A DNA stretch of 57,598 nucleotides from Dehalococcoidia bacterium (GTDB taxonomy: Bacteria > Chloroflexota > Dehalococcoidia > Tepidiformales > Tepidiformaceae). Position 1 is the stretch's first letter, and the number at the start of each line of letters is the position of its first letter. The position numbers and the translations under genes are program-made. The notes under the pieces were generated by a model, which was given only the letters and a program-made list of their open reading frames with translations, was not told where the DNA came from and searched no databases. Where the stretch lies: the NCBI GenBank assembly GCA_003104995.1, contig PQAO01000009.1:1-57598 (forward strand), read 5' to 3'. Positions 28,476-42,775 of this stretch are shown here, in pieces.

Positions 28476-30152
28476 ATGCCGAAACTCAAAGCACTCGAAC
28501 AGGTGGCGATGTGGAGGGAACGCTACCCGGCCCCCTGCCAGGCCGCCTGCCCGGTTCACACTGATGTCCGCTCGTACGTCACGCTCACTGCCCAGCGGAA
28601 ATTCGGCGACGCCTACCTGGCCGCACGCGGACCCAATCCCCTCCCGGCAATCTGCGGACGGGTCTGTAGTGCCCCCTGCGAGGACGTCTGCACACGCCGG
28701 GAATTCGACCGGCCGCTTCCGATCAGGCGCTTAAAGCGCTTCCTGAGCGATCGCTACCACGTGCCCCCTTCGCTGATGCCAGCGATCCAATCGACCGGCT
28801 GCACGATCGGTGTCGTCGGGGCCGGGCCCACGGGGCTTGCGGCCGCACACGACCTGGCGCTGCTCGGCCACCAGGTCACGGTCTACGAGGCTGCTCCAGA
28901 ATCCGGGGGGATGGCCATCCTGGGCGTACCCCGCTTCCGCCTCGCCCATGAAGCTATCCGCGCTGACGTCCGTGATATCGAGGCACTTGGGGTGGTCATC
29001 CGGAATGGCATCCGTGTAGGCCGCGACATCTCCATCGAGGCGCTCCAGACGGACCACGATGCGGTGCTCGTTGCAGCTGGAGCCATGCGGCCGAACCAGC
29101 TTGACGTTCCCGCGGTTGACCTACCCGGTGTTGTCCAGGCGCTTGCCTTCCTTGAAGAAGCGAATCTCGGTGGCCGTCCGGCGTGCGGGAAGCGGGTGGC
29201 CGTCATCGGCGGCGGCTACACGGCAATGGACGCTGCACGAACGGCGTTACGCCTCGGCGCGGAGGTAACGATCCTCTACCGCCGAACCCGAAGCGAATCG
29301 GAGGTCCACGACGACGAACTGGAAGAAACCCTTCACGAGGGCGTTCGCATCGAATACCTCGTATCACCCGTCCGCGTCGTGGACGACGGCCATGGCCGGG
29401 CTGGCGGCGTGGAGTTCATTCGAAACGCCCTCGGCGAACCAGATTCGTCGGGCCGGCCCCGTCCGGTGCCCGTTCCCGGCAGCGAATTCGTCCAACCCTG
29501 CGATATGGTGATCCTCGCCCTTGGCCAGTCGCCTGACCCCCAGGCGCTCGACCCTGAACTCGCGGACATCCTTCGGAACGTGGACCGGGCTACGCTCATG
29601 ACTGCGATCCCCGGCACCTTCGCAGCCGGTGACTTCGTGACCGGACCAAGCACCATCATCGAAGCGATCGCTGACGGAAGGACAGCCGCGGCGGCAATGC
29701 ACCGGTACTTGGCTGAACTGCGGTCGCCTATCCATCCATGGCCGGAAGTCCCCGAGGTATGGCCACTCGCGCCCGTCGCGGTTCCTCCCCCCGGTACAGC
29801 CATGCACCGGGAAACCGCGGACGCGCGGGACGAGCTTTCGCTCGTCGCCGAGGTAGAGGACCCGCCCGAGGTTGCCTGGGCAGTGAGTGATAGCCTCCGT
29901 TGCCTCTATTGCGGCCTCGTGCCGTACGTAGTTTTCGATCATTGCACGGCCTGCCAGGAGTGCACGCTTGTCTGCCCCGTCGAATGCATCGCCCGGGTCG
30001 CGCTCAACCCCGACAACACCACCCGGCCGATCGAAAGCCCGAACGATATCGTGGTGTACGAGATCGCTGGCGATGAGTGCATCCGTTGCGGACGCTGTTT
30101 CGGCGCATGTCCAACGGGTGCCATCGTGGTCGATGGGTTCAGCTGGCAGTGA
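28476..30152 (+). CDS. GltD-like Fe-S flavoprotein oxidoreductase with C-terminal ferredoxin domain
   Basis: A 558-residue protein of the glutamate synthase small subunit/NAD(P)-FAD oxidoreductase family. The N terminus has Cys clusters for two Fe-S centres (CQAACP; CGRVCSAPCEDVC). Dinucleotide loops are GVVGAGPTGLAAA (FAD, about residue 112) and VIGGGYTAMDAAR (NAD(P)H, about 243). The C terminus adds a 2[4Fe-4S] ferredoxin module with two CxxCxxCxxxCP motifs (CTACQECTLVCP and CIRCGRCFGACP). ATG follows a GAGGTG site. There is no GltB neighbour, so ammonia assimilation is not implied; electron transfer between NAD(P)H and an unknown partner is the safer reading. Confidence 0.8.
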   Translation: MPKLKALEQVAMWRERYPAPCQAACPVHTDVRSYVTLTAQRKFGDAYLAARGPNPLPAICGRVCSAPCEDVCTRREFDRPLPIRRLKRFLSDRYHVPPSLMPAIQSTGCTIGVVGAGPTGLAAAHDLALLGHQVTVYEAAPESGGMAILGVPRFRLAHEAIRADVRDIEALGVVIRNGIRVGRDISIEALQTDHDAVLVAAGAMRPNQLDVPAVDLPGVVQALAFLEEANLGGRPACGKRVAVIGGGYTAMDAARTALRLGAEVTILYRRTRSESEVHDDELEETLHEGVRIEYLVSPVRVVDDGHGRAGGVEFIRNALGEPDSSGRPRPVPVPGSEFVQPCDMVILALGQSPDPQALDPELADILRNVDRATLMTAIPGTFAAGDFVTGPSTIIEAIADGRTAAAAMHRYLAELRSPIHPWPEVPEVWPLAPVAVPPPGTAMHRETADARDELSLVAEVEDPPEVAWAVSDSLRCLYCGLVPYVVFDHCTACQECTLVCPVECIARVALNPDNTTRPIESPNDIVVYEIAGDECIRCGRCFGACPTGAIVVDGFSWQ

Positions 30153-30305
30153 CCGTGAGTGCATCCAGGAGAGGGACGCTCCAGTTCCCGGGATGCGGGG
30201 CCATCGAACCGGCAACTCCGCGCGGGCTTTCGGAGGCGCACGCGAATTTCTACTAGACAAAACGCCGAGGACGCGGCATCCTCTGAGCGACTGAACGCTA
30301 AGTGA

Positions 30306-30347
30306 GCCCCCCGCAGCTACGCTCCGCTGTGGGTAGGGGGCCTGTTT
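30306..30347 (+). terminator. Possible imperfect terminator in the pre-rpoB gap
   Basis: GCCCCCC...GGGGGC with an inner CAGC/GCTG stem, followed by CCTGTTTCT. It lies 150 bp after the flavoprotein gene. The remainder of the 349-bp gap (30153-30501) holds the rpoB promoter and leader and no gene. Confidence 0.4.
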
Positions 30348-30367
30348 CTGTCGTCACCCCTCGCCCA

Positions 30368-30396
30368 TTGACGCCGCTCCCGTCTGCCGGTACGCT
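30368..30396 (+). promoter_or_regulatory. rpoB-rpoC promoter
   Basis: TTGACG (30368-30373), a 17-bp spacer and TACGCT (30391-30396). This predicts a leader of about 100 nt ending in an AAGGAG ribosome binding site (around 30485) before the rpoB ATG at 30502. Confidence 0.65.
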
Positions 30397-30501
30397 AGTA
30401 GACGGCTCGCCATGCCCATCGTTTCCCCAAGCATTGTTGGCCTACGGCAGATCGCTTCTCTGCGCCATTCGCCCCATTAGTCCTGAAGGAGTTGCCACAG
30501 G

Positions 30502-33500
30502 ATGACCACTACGCGTGACGTGGTGCGAGGGGGGGGCTTTACCCCTCTCGAAGTCAAGACCTACGGACAGATCCCAAACGTCCTCGACCTTCCAAACCTC
30601 ATCAAGATCCAGATTGACGCCTTCGAATGGTTCAAGAGGGAAGGTCTCCGGGAACTCCTCAACGAGATCTCCCCGATCCAGGACTTCACCGGTTCGAAGA
30701 TGGACCTCATCTTCGGTGAGTACGAATTCCGCGATCCCAAGCACCCCATGGATGAGTGCCGCGAGCGCGACGTGACCTACGCCGCGCCCCTCTTCGTTGA
30801 CGTCGAACTCCGCATCAAGGAGTCCGGCGAAATCAAGGAACAGCGCCTCTTCTTCGGCGACTTCCCCCTCATGACCGACCGCGGCACCTTCATCATCAAT
30901 GGCGCCGAGCGCGTCGTCGTGAGCCAGCTCGTCCGCTCCCCGGGCGTCTACTACACGATCGAGACCGACGCGGCCACCGGGAAGCGCCTCTGCCACGCCA
31001 AGCTGATCCCCAACCGTGGCGCCTGGCTCGAATTCGAAACCTCGAACCGCGATGTCCTCTACGTTAAGGTCGATCGCAAGCGCAAGATCCCCGTCACCAC
31101 GCTCATCCGCGCCATCGATGTCCCTGGCCTGCTGCCCGGTGACCGCGATAACCCGCGCTTCGCCAAGTACTGGACCGCCTTCGATGCGGGCGAGGATCGC
31201 GCCCGCGACGCCGCCGCGCGCGAACTCGAAACCGAACTCGGCACCGATGAGCGCCTTATCGCCATGTTCGAGGCCGTCGATACCGGCGACATCCACCAGT
31301 TCCTTCCCGCGACCATCGCCAAGGAGCCCCGCGAGCCCCTGGTGAAGGACAAGCACGACGCGCTCCTCGAGTTCTACCGCAAGATCCGCCCCGGCGACCC
31401 GCCAACCCACGACAATGCGCGCAACCTGCTCAAGACGCTCTTCTTCGAGCCGCGCCGCTACGACCTCGGCCGCGTGGGACGCCACAAGCTCAACACCCGC
31501 CTCGAACTCGACGAGCCGACTCAGCAGCGCTGGCTGCGCCCCTACGACCTCGTCAGCATCATCCGCGAGCAGGTCAACATCAACTATGGCCGCGGCCATA
31601 ACGATGATATCGACCACCTGGGCAACCGCCGCGTGCGGGCCGTGGGCGAACTCATCCAGCAGCAGTTCCGCGTCGGCCTTCTCCGCATGGAACGCGTTGT
31701 CCGCGAACGCATGACCATCACCGACCCGGAAGAGGCGACGCCCAGCGCGCTCATCAACATCCGGCCCGTCGTGGCGGCCATGAAGGAGTTCTTCGGCGGC
31801 AGCCAGCTCTCCCAGTTCATGGACCAGACCAACCCGCTCTCCGAGTTGAATCACAAGCGCCGCCTGAGCGCCCTCGGCCCCGGGGGCCTCTCACGCGACC
31901 GCGCCGGCTTCGACGTGCGCGACGTGCACCACAGCCACTACGGCCGCATCTGCCCCATCGAGACGCCGGAAGGTCCGAACATCGGCCTTATCGGCTCGCT
32001 CGCGACCTATGCCCGCCTTAACGAATTCGGCTTCATCGAGACCCCCTATCGCCGCGTCGTCCGCGAAATGGTCTCCGATGACTCGAACCTGGTTGGCCGC
32101 TTCCTCCGCGAAGATGCCGTCGACGATAAGGACAAGGTCATCGCCAAAGCGGGTGAGCGCATCGATGAGGCGCTTGCGAAGAAGCTTGGCGCCGCCGGTC
32201 GGACTGTTCGCATCCGCCCGTGGGTCACCAACGATATCGTCTACCTGACGGCGGACCAGGAAGACAAGTGGAAGGTCGGGCAGGCCAACACGCTTCTCGA
32301 TGAGGACAACCACTTTGTCAGCGAGCGTGTCGAGATCCGCGTCTACGAGAAGTTCCGGACCGTGCCCCCGGTGGAGGTCGACTTCATCGACGTCTCCCCT
32401 AAGCAAATGGTGTCCGTCGCGACTGCCCTCATCCCCTTCCTGGAACACGACGATGCCAACCGTGCCCTCATGGGCGCGAACATGCAGCGCCAGGCGGTCC
32501 CTCTCGTAAGGCCCGAAGTGCCGCTCGTCGGCACCGGAATGGAACGCAGGACAGCGGTCGATAGCGGCCATGTCAAGACCGCCGTGGGTGATGGCGAAGT
32601 CATCGAGGCTACCGGTAACCGGATCGTCATTCGTTACGACGATCCGGATATTGGCGAGATTGCCTACCCGCTGATCAAATTCACCCGCTCGAACCAGGGC
32701 ACCTGCCTGAACCACCGGCCCATCGTCGTTCGCGGTGAACGCGTCACGAAGGACCAGCCCATCGCCGACAGCTCCAGCACGCAGGGTGGCGACCTGGCAC
32801 TCGGCCAGAACGTCCTCGTCGCCTTCATGATCTGGGAGGGTTACAACTTCGAGGATGCCATCATCCTTTCCCAGGACCTGATCCGCGAGGACAAGTTCAC
32901 CTCGATTCATATCGAGAAGCACGAGGTGGAGGCCCGCCAGACCAAGCTCGGCGATGAGGAGATTACCCGCGACATCCCCAACGTCGGCGAAGAAAGCCTC
33001 AGCCAGCTCGACGAGGACGGAATCATCCGGATCGGGGCTGAAGTCCGCGAAGGCGACATCCTCGTCGGCAAGATCACGCCCAAGGGCGAGACCGAACTGA
33101 CCGCCGAGGAGAAGCTCCTCCGCGCCATCTTTGGCGAGAAGGCCCGCGAAGTGAAGGACACCAGTCTCCGCGTCCCTCACGGCGAAAAGGGCAAAGTCAT
33201 CGATGTCAAAGTCTTCGACCGGAACAACCACGAAGGCCTGCCCGCGGGCGTGAACAAGCTCGTCCGCGTCGGCATCGCCCAGCGCCGCAAGCTCTCCGAG
33301 GGCGACAAGATGGCCGGCCGGCACGGCAACAAGGGCGTCATCAGCCGCATCCTGCCGCGCGAAGACATGCCCTACCTGGAAGATGGCACCCCCATCGACA
33401 TCATCCTCAACCCGATCGGTGTCCCGAGCCGCATGAACATCGGCCAGGTGCTCGAAACGCACCTCGGCTGGGCCGCCAACGTCCTCGGTTTTCGCGCCAT

Positions 33501-34345
33501 CACTCCTGTTTTCGATGGCGCCCGCGACCACGAAATCAACGATGCCCTGGCCCGCGCCTGGATGGCCCAGGAGTCGGGTGCGGTCTATTACGTTGATCCC
33601 CGCGACCGCGGGTTCGATATCGATGTCTGCGCGGCCTGGCTGCGCGAAAAAGGCTACGACCCGGCCGCTATTCTTCACGCACCCGAAGACGGCGCCGCAA
33701 GCCGTGCCTGTCTTGAAATCTGGCTCAGCGAAAAACGTGCCGCCGACGGACAGGCAGCCCTTCCGAAGGGCAAGCACTCCCGCGACGACCTGGACGCCAT
33801 GGCTCTGGCTGTCTACAAGGAGACCAACGTCCCGCCGCCGCTCTTCGGCAAAATGAAGCTGCGCGATGGCCGCACCGGCGAGCCCTTCGATCAGCCGCTC
33901 ACCGTCGGCTACATCTACATGCTCAAGCTCATCCACCTGGTCGAGGACAAGATCCACGCTCGAAGCACCGGCCCCTACAGCCTCATCACCCAGCAGCCGC
34001 TCGGTGGCAAGGCCCAGTTCGGCGGCCAGCGCTTCGGCGAAATGGAGGTGTGGGCGCTCGAAGCCTATGGGGCCGCGCACATCCTCCAGGAACTCCTGAC
34101 CGTCAAGTCCGACGATGTCGTCGGTCGCGTCAAGACTTACGAAGCCATCGTCAAAGGCGAGGACGTCCTCGAACCGGGCGTGCCCGAATCGTTCAAGGTT
34201 CTCGTCAAGGAACTCCAGAGCCTCGGCCTCTCGGTCGAAGTCTCCAACGACGAAGGAGGCAGTGTCTCCTTCATCGAAGACACAACGAGCGACATGCCGG
34301 AGCTGGGGATCAACCTCTCCGGTTTCGAAGCGGAGGACCTGTTCA

Positions 34346-34362
<17 letters not shown>
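30502..34362 (+). CDS. rpoB: DNA-directed RNA polymerase beta subunit
   Basis: A 1286-residue core RNA polymerase subunit. Canonical blocks are visible. The N-terminal [16 protein letters not shown] is followed by the rifampicin-region [24 protein letters not shown] and [13 protein letters not shown]. The later [20 protein letters not shown] and terminal [24 protein letters not shown] blocks are all present. The rifampicin-pocket Gln, Asp, His and Ser positions look wild type. Overlap with rpoC is 17 bp, indicating translational coupling. The usual rplJ-rplL genes are not upstream; a Fe-S flavoprotein is there instead and rpoB has its own promoter. Confidence 0.97.
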
Positions 34363-38791
<4,429 letters not shown>

Positions 38792-38815
38792 GGCCTCACC
38801 AGCCACGCACATAGT

Positions 38816-38847
38816 GAAACGGGCCTCCCGCAAGGGAGGCCCGTTTC
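38816..38847. terminator. Bidirectional terminator between rpoC and the toxin gene
   Basis: A perfect 14-bp stem (GAAACGGGCCTCCC/GGGAGGCCCGTTTC) with a GCAA loop. It lies between two convergent genes and can serve both. Confidence 0.8.
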
Positions 38848-38858
38848 AATCCAGGCAG

Positions 38859-39146
38859 TTACTCTTCAAGGATCCCGGAAGATCCCGGAAGATCCCGGAA
38901 GATCCCGTGAGTCCCGATCCGGCGCCAGATAATGTGGCGTCCCTTTCCCGGGACAGGCTCCCCGTACTCAAACACCGCCCGCCCGTCCTTGTCCCACGTC
39001 ATTTCCCAGAGTCGGTCTGTTCCTTGAATGCGTTTGACGCGGAGCGCTGGCGGCAGTGCGCCGGTGTCAACGTATTGCACAAACTGAGACAGCGCAGAGA
39101 GGAAGAGATGCCGTGCTCGCGGGCTCAGCGTGGCGTATTCACGCAT
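38859..39146 (-). CDS. RelE-type toxin of a toxin-antitoxin pair
   Basis: A 95-residue basic protein whose core (RVKRIQGTDRLWEMTW, GRAVFEYG, HIIWRRIGTHGIF) matches the RelE/ParE-like cytotoxin fold, ribosome-dependent or free mRNA interferases. Family members start about ten residues earlier. Here the sequence between the antitoxin stop and the ATG reads ALPTHEELARF in frame, so translation may begin at a CTG (39176), or ATG 39146 may give a shorter N terminus. The C-terminal extension after GIF lies in 10-bp tandem repeats. It is the second gene after an AbrB-type antitoxin. Confidence 0.75.
   Translation of the reverse strand: MREYATLSPRARHLFLSALSQFVQYVDTGALPPALRVKRIQGTDRLWEMTWDKDGRAVFEYGEPVPGKGRHIIWRRIGTHGIFRDLPGSSGILEE
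38871..38907. repeat. 10-bp tandem repeat inside the toxin 3' end
   Basis: Three full copies of GATCCCGGAA plus a 7-nt partial fourth (GATCCCG), on the plus strand. The array encodes the last residues of the toxin (about 80-93). Ten is not a multiple of three, so each copy gained or lost shifts the reading frame at the C terminus. Confidence 0.85.
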
Positions 39147-39179
39147 GAAACGAGCGAGTTCTTCGTGGGTGGGCAGCGC

Positions 39180-39563
39180 CTATACGGCCCCACCCTCGAG
39201 CTCGCTCAGGATCCGCATGAACTCCGCGCTGCTTCGGGCAACTTGCGGCCTATCCCCCTGGAGTTCGCCCTCGGCGTCACGCTCGCCCTCTTGCCAGGAG
39301 TCCGTCCAGAACCACCATTGATCGGGATCGCGGCCCTCCACAATCGGGCGCACGGTCAGGCCGTCCATGGACAGTTCAAGCTGCACTTCGGAGCCGTCGC
39401 TAAGTCCCATCAGGGCCACGGCCCATGCAGGTAGTGCCAGCCTTCCGCCCGCTTCGATCCGTGCGGTAGCGAGCTTGCTCGGTGCCGGTAGTTGTTCTTC
39501 ACGGCCACCGGTGTCCCGGTTCCGTGAGTCGGGCGCGGCGGGCTTCGGCTTGCGTATCGCCAT
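39180..39563 (-). CDS. AbrB/SpoVT-type antitoxin
   Basis: A 127-residue protein with a swapped-hairpin AbrB/SpoVT domain (TARIEAGGRLALPAWAVALM, then GSEVQLEL). A C-terminal toxin-neutralising arm is rich in Trp and acidic residues (WWFWTDSWQEGERDAE). Such antitoxins bind their own promoter and the toxin. The stop TAG is in the same frame as the toxin and 33 bases before its ATG. A TAGAAT -10 lies six bases before this ATG, so the pair has its own leaderless promoter. Confidence 0.8.
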   Translation of the reverse strand: MAIRKPKPAAPDSRNRDTGGREEQLPAPSKLATARIEAGGRLALPAWAVALMGLSDGSEVQLELSMDGLTVRPIVEGRDPDQWWFWTDSWQEGERDAEGELQGDRPQVARSSAEFMRILSELEGGAV

Positions 39564-39569
39564 CAGCCC

Positions 39570-39575
39570 ATTCTA
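39570..39575 (-). promoter_or_regulatory. Leaderless -10 box of the toxin-antitoxin operon
   Basis: TAGAAT on the minus strand, six bases before the antitoxin ATG at 39563, in the 42-bp gap after the radical SAM gene. Confidence 0.55.
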
Positions 39576-39605
39576 CACCACACCACTTGGCCAGCCGGCC
39601 GCTCC

Positions 39606-41513
39606 CTACACCAGCTCCAGCGCTTCGCCGTCGTACTTCCGCGCCTCCCGGCGCATCTCTGCAAGCTTTCCAAGCTTCACCACGCAGTCGGCCACACCCG
39701 GCGTCCCGCTGAGCGCATCGAAGCTCTGCATGCCGCACACGTTGCACGTGCCGTGGTGGCAGTCGGCCACGGTCTCGAACGACTGAACGTCACGCCACTG
39801 GCCACGCAGGTAGCTCTTGGTCACGCCACAGTCGATGTGGTCCCACGGCAGGGGCTCATGCGTGTCCCACTCGCGGTGCGCGTACCACTCCGCGTCGATC
39901 CCGTTCGCCGCGAACGCCTCGTGCCAGTGCTCGGCCTTGAAGTACTCCCCCCAGGCGTCGAACTTGGCGCCCCTCCGCCATGCTTCGTGGATGGCGGGCC
40001 CAACCCGACGGTCGCCCCGGCTCAGGACCACCTCGATGAAGCTATCGCGCGGGTCGTTCCAGCTAAACTCGACGCCGGCGGTCCGGCACCCATCCTTCAG
40101 GAGGAGGTGTTTCTCCGCGAGCTCTTCCGCTGTGTCCTGGCGCGCCCATTGGAACGGCGTGTGCGGCTTCGGCACCAGGTTGCTCGTGCTCACGCGGACC
40201 TTCGCCCGCCCACCCGCATGCTTCCTCCCGATGGCCTTCACCTTCGCGCCCATTTCGATGATCCCGGCCACGTCGTCCATCGTCTCAGTGGGTAGCCCGA
40301 CCATGAAGTACAGCTTGACCCCGGTCCAGCCGCGCTGGAATGCGTTCTCGGCTGCCCCCAGCAGGTCTTCTTCGCTCACCAGCTTGTTGATCGCGTTGCG
40401 CAGCCGCTGACTCCCGGCCTCCGGCGCCAGTGTCAGTGTGTGCTTCTTACCCTTCGCCACCGCATTCGCAACCTCCACCGAGAAGCTGTCGACCCGCGTG
40501 CTCGGAATGCCCACCTTCAGTGTTTCGAAGGTGCTCGTCAGCTGGTTCACCATCGGCACGATCTGGCTGTGGTCGGTCGTGCTCAGCGAAAGAAGCGAGA
40601 GCTCGTCATACCCGGTGTTCGCCATGAGTTCGCGCGCCGCCTGCACCACCTCCTCGGGGCTCCGTTCGCGTGTCGGCCGGTAGATCATGCCCGCCTGGCA
40701 GAAGCGGCAACCCTGGGTGCAACCGCGCTGGATCTCCACCGCGGCCCGGTCGTGGATGGTCTGGAGGAACGGCACAATCGGTTTGACGAGCGCTGGCGGC
40801 AACTGCTCCATGATCCGCCGGCGAATGACTCGCGGCGCGTCCGGTACCGTCGGTTCGAGCGCAGCGAAGTGGCCCGCTTCGTCGTACTGCGCCTCATAGA
40901 ACGCCGGAACGTAGACACCGGGCATCTGGAGCAGTTCCCGCAGCCGGTCCTGGCGCACCGTCCCGCAGCGTTTCCATTCGCGCACACGGTCGGCCAGCTC
41001 AATCACGGCATCCTCGCCTTCACCGAGGAAGAAGGCGTCCACGAACGGCGAGAGCGGCTCGGGGTTGAACGCCCCGCTGCCCCCGCAGATGACCAGTGGG
41101 TGTTCGTCCGTCCGCTCGCGGGCCCAGACCGGTATGCCGGCCAGGTCGAGCATGTTGAGCACGTTGGTGTACGTCATTTCGTACTGCAGCGTGAATCCGA
41201 GCACGTCGAAGTCACGGATGGGGTTCCGGGTTTCGAGGCTCCAGAGCGGCACGCCAGCCGACCGCATCTCCGCCTCCATGTCCTCCCAGGGCGCGAACAC
41301 CCGCTCGCAGGCAACATCCTCCACCTTGTTCAGGATGTCGTAGAGGATGCCCAGGCCCATATTCGACATCCCGATGTCGTAGGCATCCGGGTACGCGAGC
41401 GCAATGCGAACGTTGGCGCCGTGCCAGTCCTTCGTGATGCTGTTCCACTCGCCGCCGGTGTAGCGGGCGGGCTTCGAGACGCGCGTGAGCAGCTGGTCGA
41501 TAGTGGTCGTCAT
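39606..41513 (-). CDS. B12-binding radical SAM protein, TIGR03960-type
   Basis: A 635-residue protein with a degenerate N-terminal cobalamin-binding-like region (VRIALAYPDAYDIGMSNMG, ICGGSGAFNPEP) and a radical SAM core. The core cluster motif is RGCTQGCRFCQAG, C-x3-C-x2-C, near residue 270. The C terminus has further Cys (HGTCNVCG). This matches the TIGR03960 family, typically paired with TIGR03936 and RNase E/G genes, which are absent here. The substrate is unknown, with RNA or tRNA modification suspected from known linkages. An AGGAGGAAT ribosome binding site precedes the ATG. Confidence 0.85.
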   Translation of the reverse strand: MTTTIDQLLTRVSKPARYTGGEWNSITKDWHGANVRIALAYPDAYDIGMSNMGLGILYDILNKVEDVACERVFAPWEDMEAEMRSAGVPLWSLETRNPIRDFDVLGFTLQYEMTYTNVLNMLDLAGIPVWARERTDEHPLVICGGSGAFNPEPLSPFVDAFFLGEGEDAVIELADRVREWKRCGTVRQDRLRELLQMPGVYVPAFYEAQYDEAGHFAALEPTVPDAPRVIRRRIMEQLPPALVKPIVPFLQTIHDRAAVEIQRGCTQGCRFCQAGMIYRPTRERSPEEVVQAARELMANTGYDELSLLSLSTTDHSQIVPMVNQLTSTFETLKVGIPSTRVDSFSVEVANAVAKGKKHTLTLAPEAGSQRLRNAINKLVSEEDLLGAAENAFQRGWTGVKLYFMVGLPTETMDDVAGIIEMGAKVKAIGRKHAGGRAKVRVSTSNLVPKPHTPFQWARQDTAEELAEKHLLLKDGCRTAGVEFSWNDPRDSFIEVVLSRGDRRVGPAIHEAWRRGAKFDAWGEYFKAEHWHEAFAANGIDAEWYAHREWDTHEPLPWDHIDCGVTKSYLRGQWRDVQSFETVADCHHGTCNVCGMQSFDALSGTPGVADCVVKLGKLAEMRREARKYDGEALELV

Positions 41514-41614
41514 GGGATTCCTCCTGGCCGGCGGGTGAGAGCTCCGGCGGGGCGAACATCCATCGTAGCAGGCGAATCCGAAGTATCGAACTACAGCGCA
41601 ATTCCGCCTGGTGG

Positions 41615-41620
41615 TAGCGT
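41615..41620 (+). promoter_or_regulatory. Leaderless -10 box of ispD
   Basis: TAGCGT followed by six bases (GCCTTC) and the ispD ATG at 41627. There is no ribosome binding site. Confidence 0.45.
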
Positions 41621-41626
41621 GCCTTC

Positions 41627-42301
41627 ATGGACTTCGACGCTGTCATCGTCGCCGCCGGCTCGTCCTCGCGTTTCGGCGCAACCGACAAGCTCTCCGCCGA
41701 CCTCTTTGGCCGTCCCGTCCTTGCCTGGTCGCTGGCGCTGTTCGAGTCCCTCCCCGGTCTCGGCTGCCTGGTTATCGTCGCCGCACCAGGACGCGTCGCC
41801 GAAGTGACCACCATGGCGGAGACCTGGTGCTCAAAGACTTGCTTTCGAGTGGTCCCCGGGGGCGAACGCCGGCGCGATAGCGTGGAGGCCGGTCTCCGCC
41901 AGTGCACCGCTCGCTACGTCGCGATCCACGATGGTGCCCGCCCGTTGACCACCACCGATCTCGTCCAGCGCACCCTCGCCGCCGCCGAAGGGCGCCCCGG
42001 GGCCATCGCCGCCATCCCCGTCACCGACACTATCAAGGTCGTCCGCGACGGTGTGGTCGCCGGCCACCCCGACCGCGCCAGTCTTTGGGCCGCCCAGACG
42101 CCCCAGGTCGTGCTCCGGACTGCCTGGCTCGATGCCGCCCGCATGAGCGACAACGACGAGACCGATGACGCTGCCATGCTCAGCCGCCTCGGGCTCGAGT
42201 GCGCCGTAGCCGAAGGCAGCCCCGAAAACATGAAGATCACCCGCGCACATGACCTGGAGGTCGCCGCGGCGATCCTCCGGGCCCGTGGGGTCGTCTCATG
42301 A
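41627..42301 (+). CDS. ispD: MEP cytidylyltransferase IspD
   Basis: A 224-residue nucleotidyltransferase that makes CDP-methylerythritol in the non-mevalonate isoprenoid pathway. The N-terminal VAAGSSSRFG motif binds CTP, with K at about residue 22 (TDKLSADLFG). Later motifs VHDGARPL (as IHDGARPL, about 103-110) and PVTDTIK are intact. It overlaps ispF by 4 bp, as ATGA. The transcript appears leaderless. Confidence 0.95.
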   Translation: MDFDAVIVAAGSSSRFGATDKLSADLFGRPVLAWSLALFESLPGLGCLVIVAAPGRVAEVTTMAETWCSKTCFRVVPGGERRRDSVEAGLRQCTARYVAIHDGARPLTTTDLVQRTLAAAEGRPGAIAAIPVTDTIKVVRDGVVAGHPDRASLWAAQTPQVVLRTAWLDAARMSDNDETDDAAMLSRLGLECAVAEGSPENMKITRAHDLEVAAAILRARGVVS

Positions 42302-42771
42302 TGCGCGCCGGCATCGGCGAAGACCTCCACCGCGTCGATGACGCCCGCCCGCTCGTCCTTGGCGGCGTCATCATCGAAGAGGGCCCCGGCCTGAGCGGCC
42401 ACAGCGACGCTGACGTGCTGCTCCACGCCATCACCGACGCGGTCCTCGGTGCGGCTGCGCTCGGAGACATTGGCCACTACTTTCCCCCGAACGATCCTCG
42501 CTACGCCCACGCCGATAGCGCGGACTTCCTGCGCAAGGCGCTCGAACTCGCAAGAGCCGGAGGTTGGGAGGTCGCGAACATCGACGCCACCGTGAAGACC
42601 GAGCGCCCGAAGCTCGCCCCCTACATCGCCCACATCCGCGAGCGCATCGCCGAAATCGCCGCCCTCGAACCAGGGCAGGTGAGCGTGAAAGCCAAGACCG
42701 CCGAGGGTCTCGATGCTGTCGGCCGGGGAGAGGCGATGGCTGCCATCGCCGTCGTGCTCCTCGAAACCTGA
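42298..42771 (+). CDS. ispF: MEcPP synthase IspF
   Basis: A 157-residue trimeric zinc enzyme that cyclises CDP-ME 2-phosphate to MEcPP. The metal site D-x-H is near the N terminus (GEDLHRVDD), with the third His in SGHSDADVLLHAITDA. DIGHYFPPND is the usual second motif. The C terminus has KAKTAEGLDAVGRGEAM. IspE and IspC are not nearby. It overlaps the ispD stop. Confidence 0.96.
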   Translation: MMRAGIGEDLHRVDDARPLVLGGVIIEEGPGLSGHSDADVLLHAITDAVLGAAALGDIGHYFPPNDPRYAHADSADFLRKALELARAGGWEVANIDATVKTERPKLAPYIAHIRERIAEIAALEPGQVSVKAKTAEGLDAVGRGEAMAAIAVVLLET

Positions 42772-42775
42772 GGCA

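Noticed and set aside
28280..28564. Small plus-strand frame between clpC and the flavoprotein gene
   Set aside because: No ribosome binding site, overlaps the flavoprotein gene out of frame, and resembles no protein.
38871..38907. CRISPR-like array
   Set aside because: Units are 10 bp and contiguous with no spacers; this is a microsatellite, not CRISPR.
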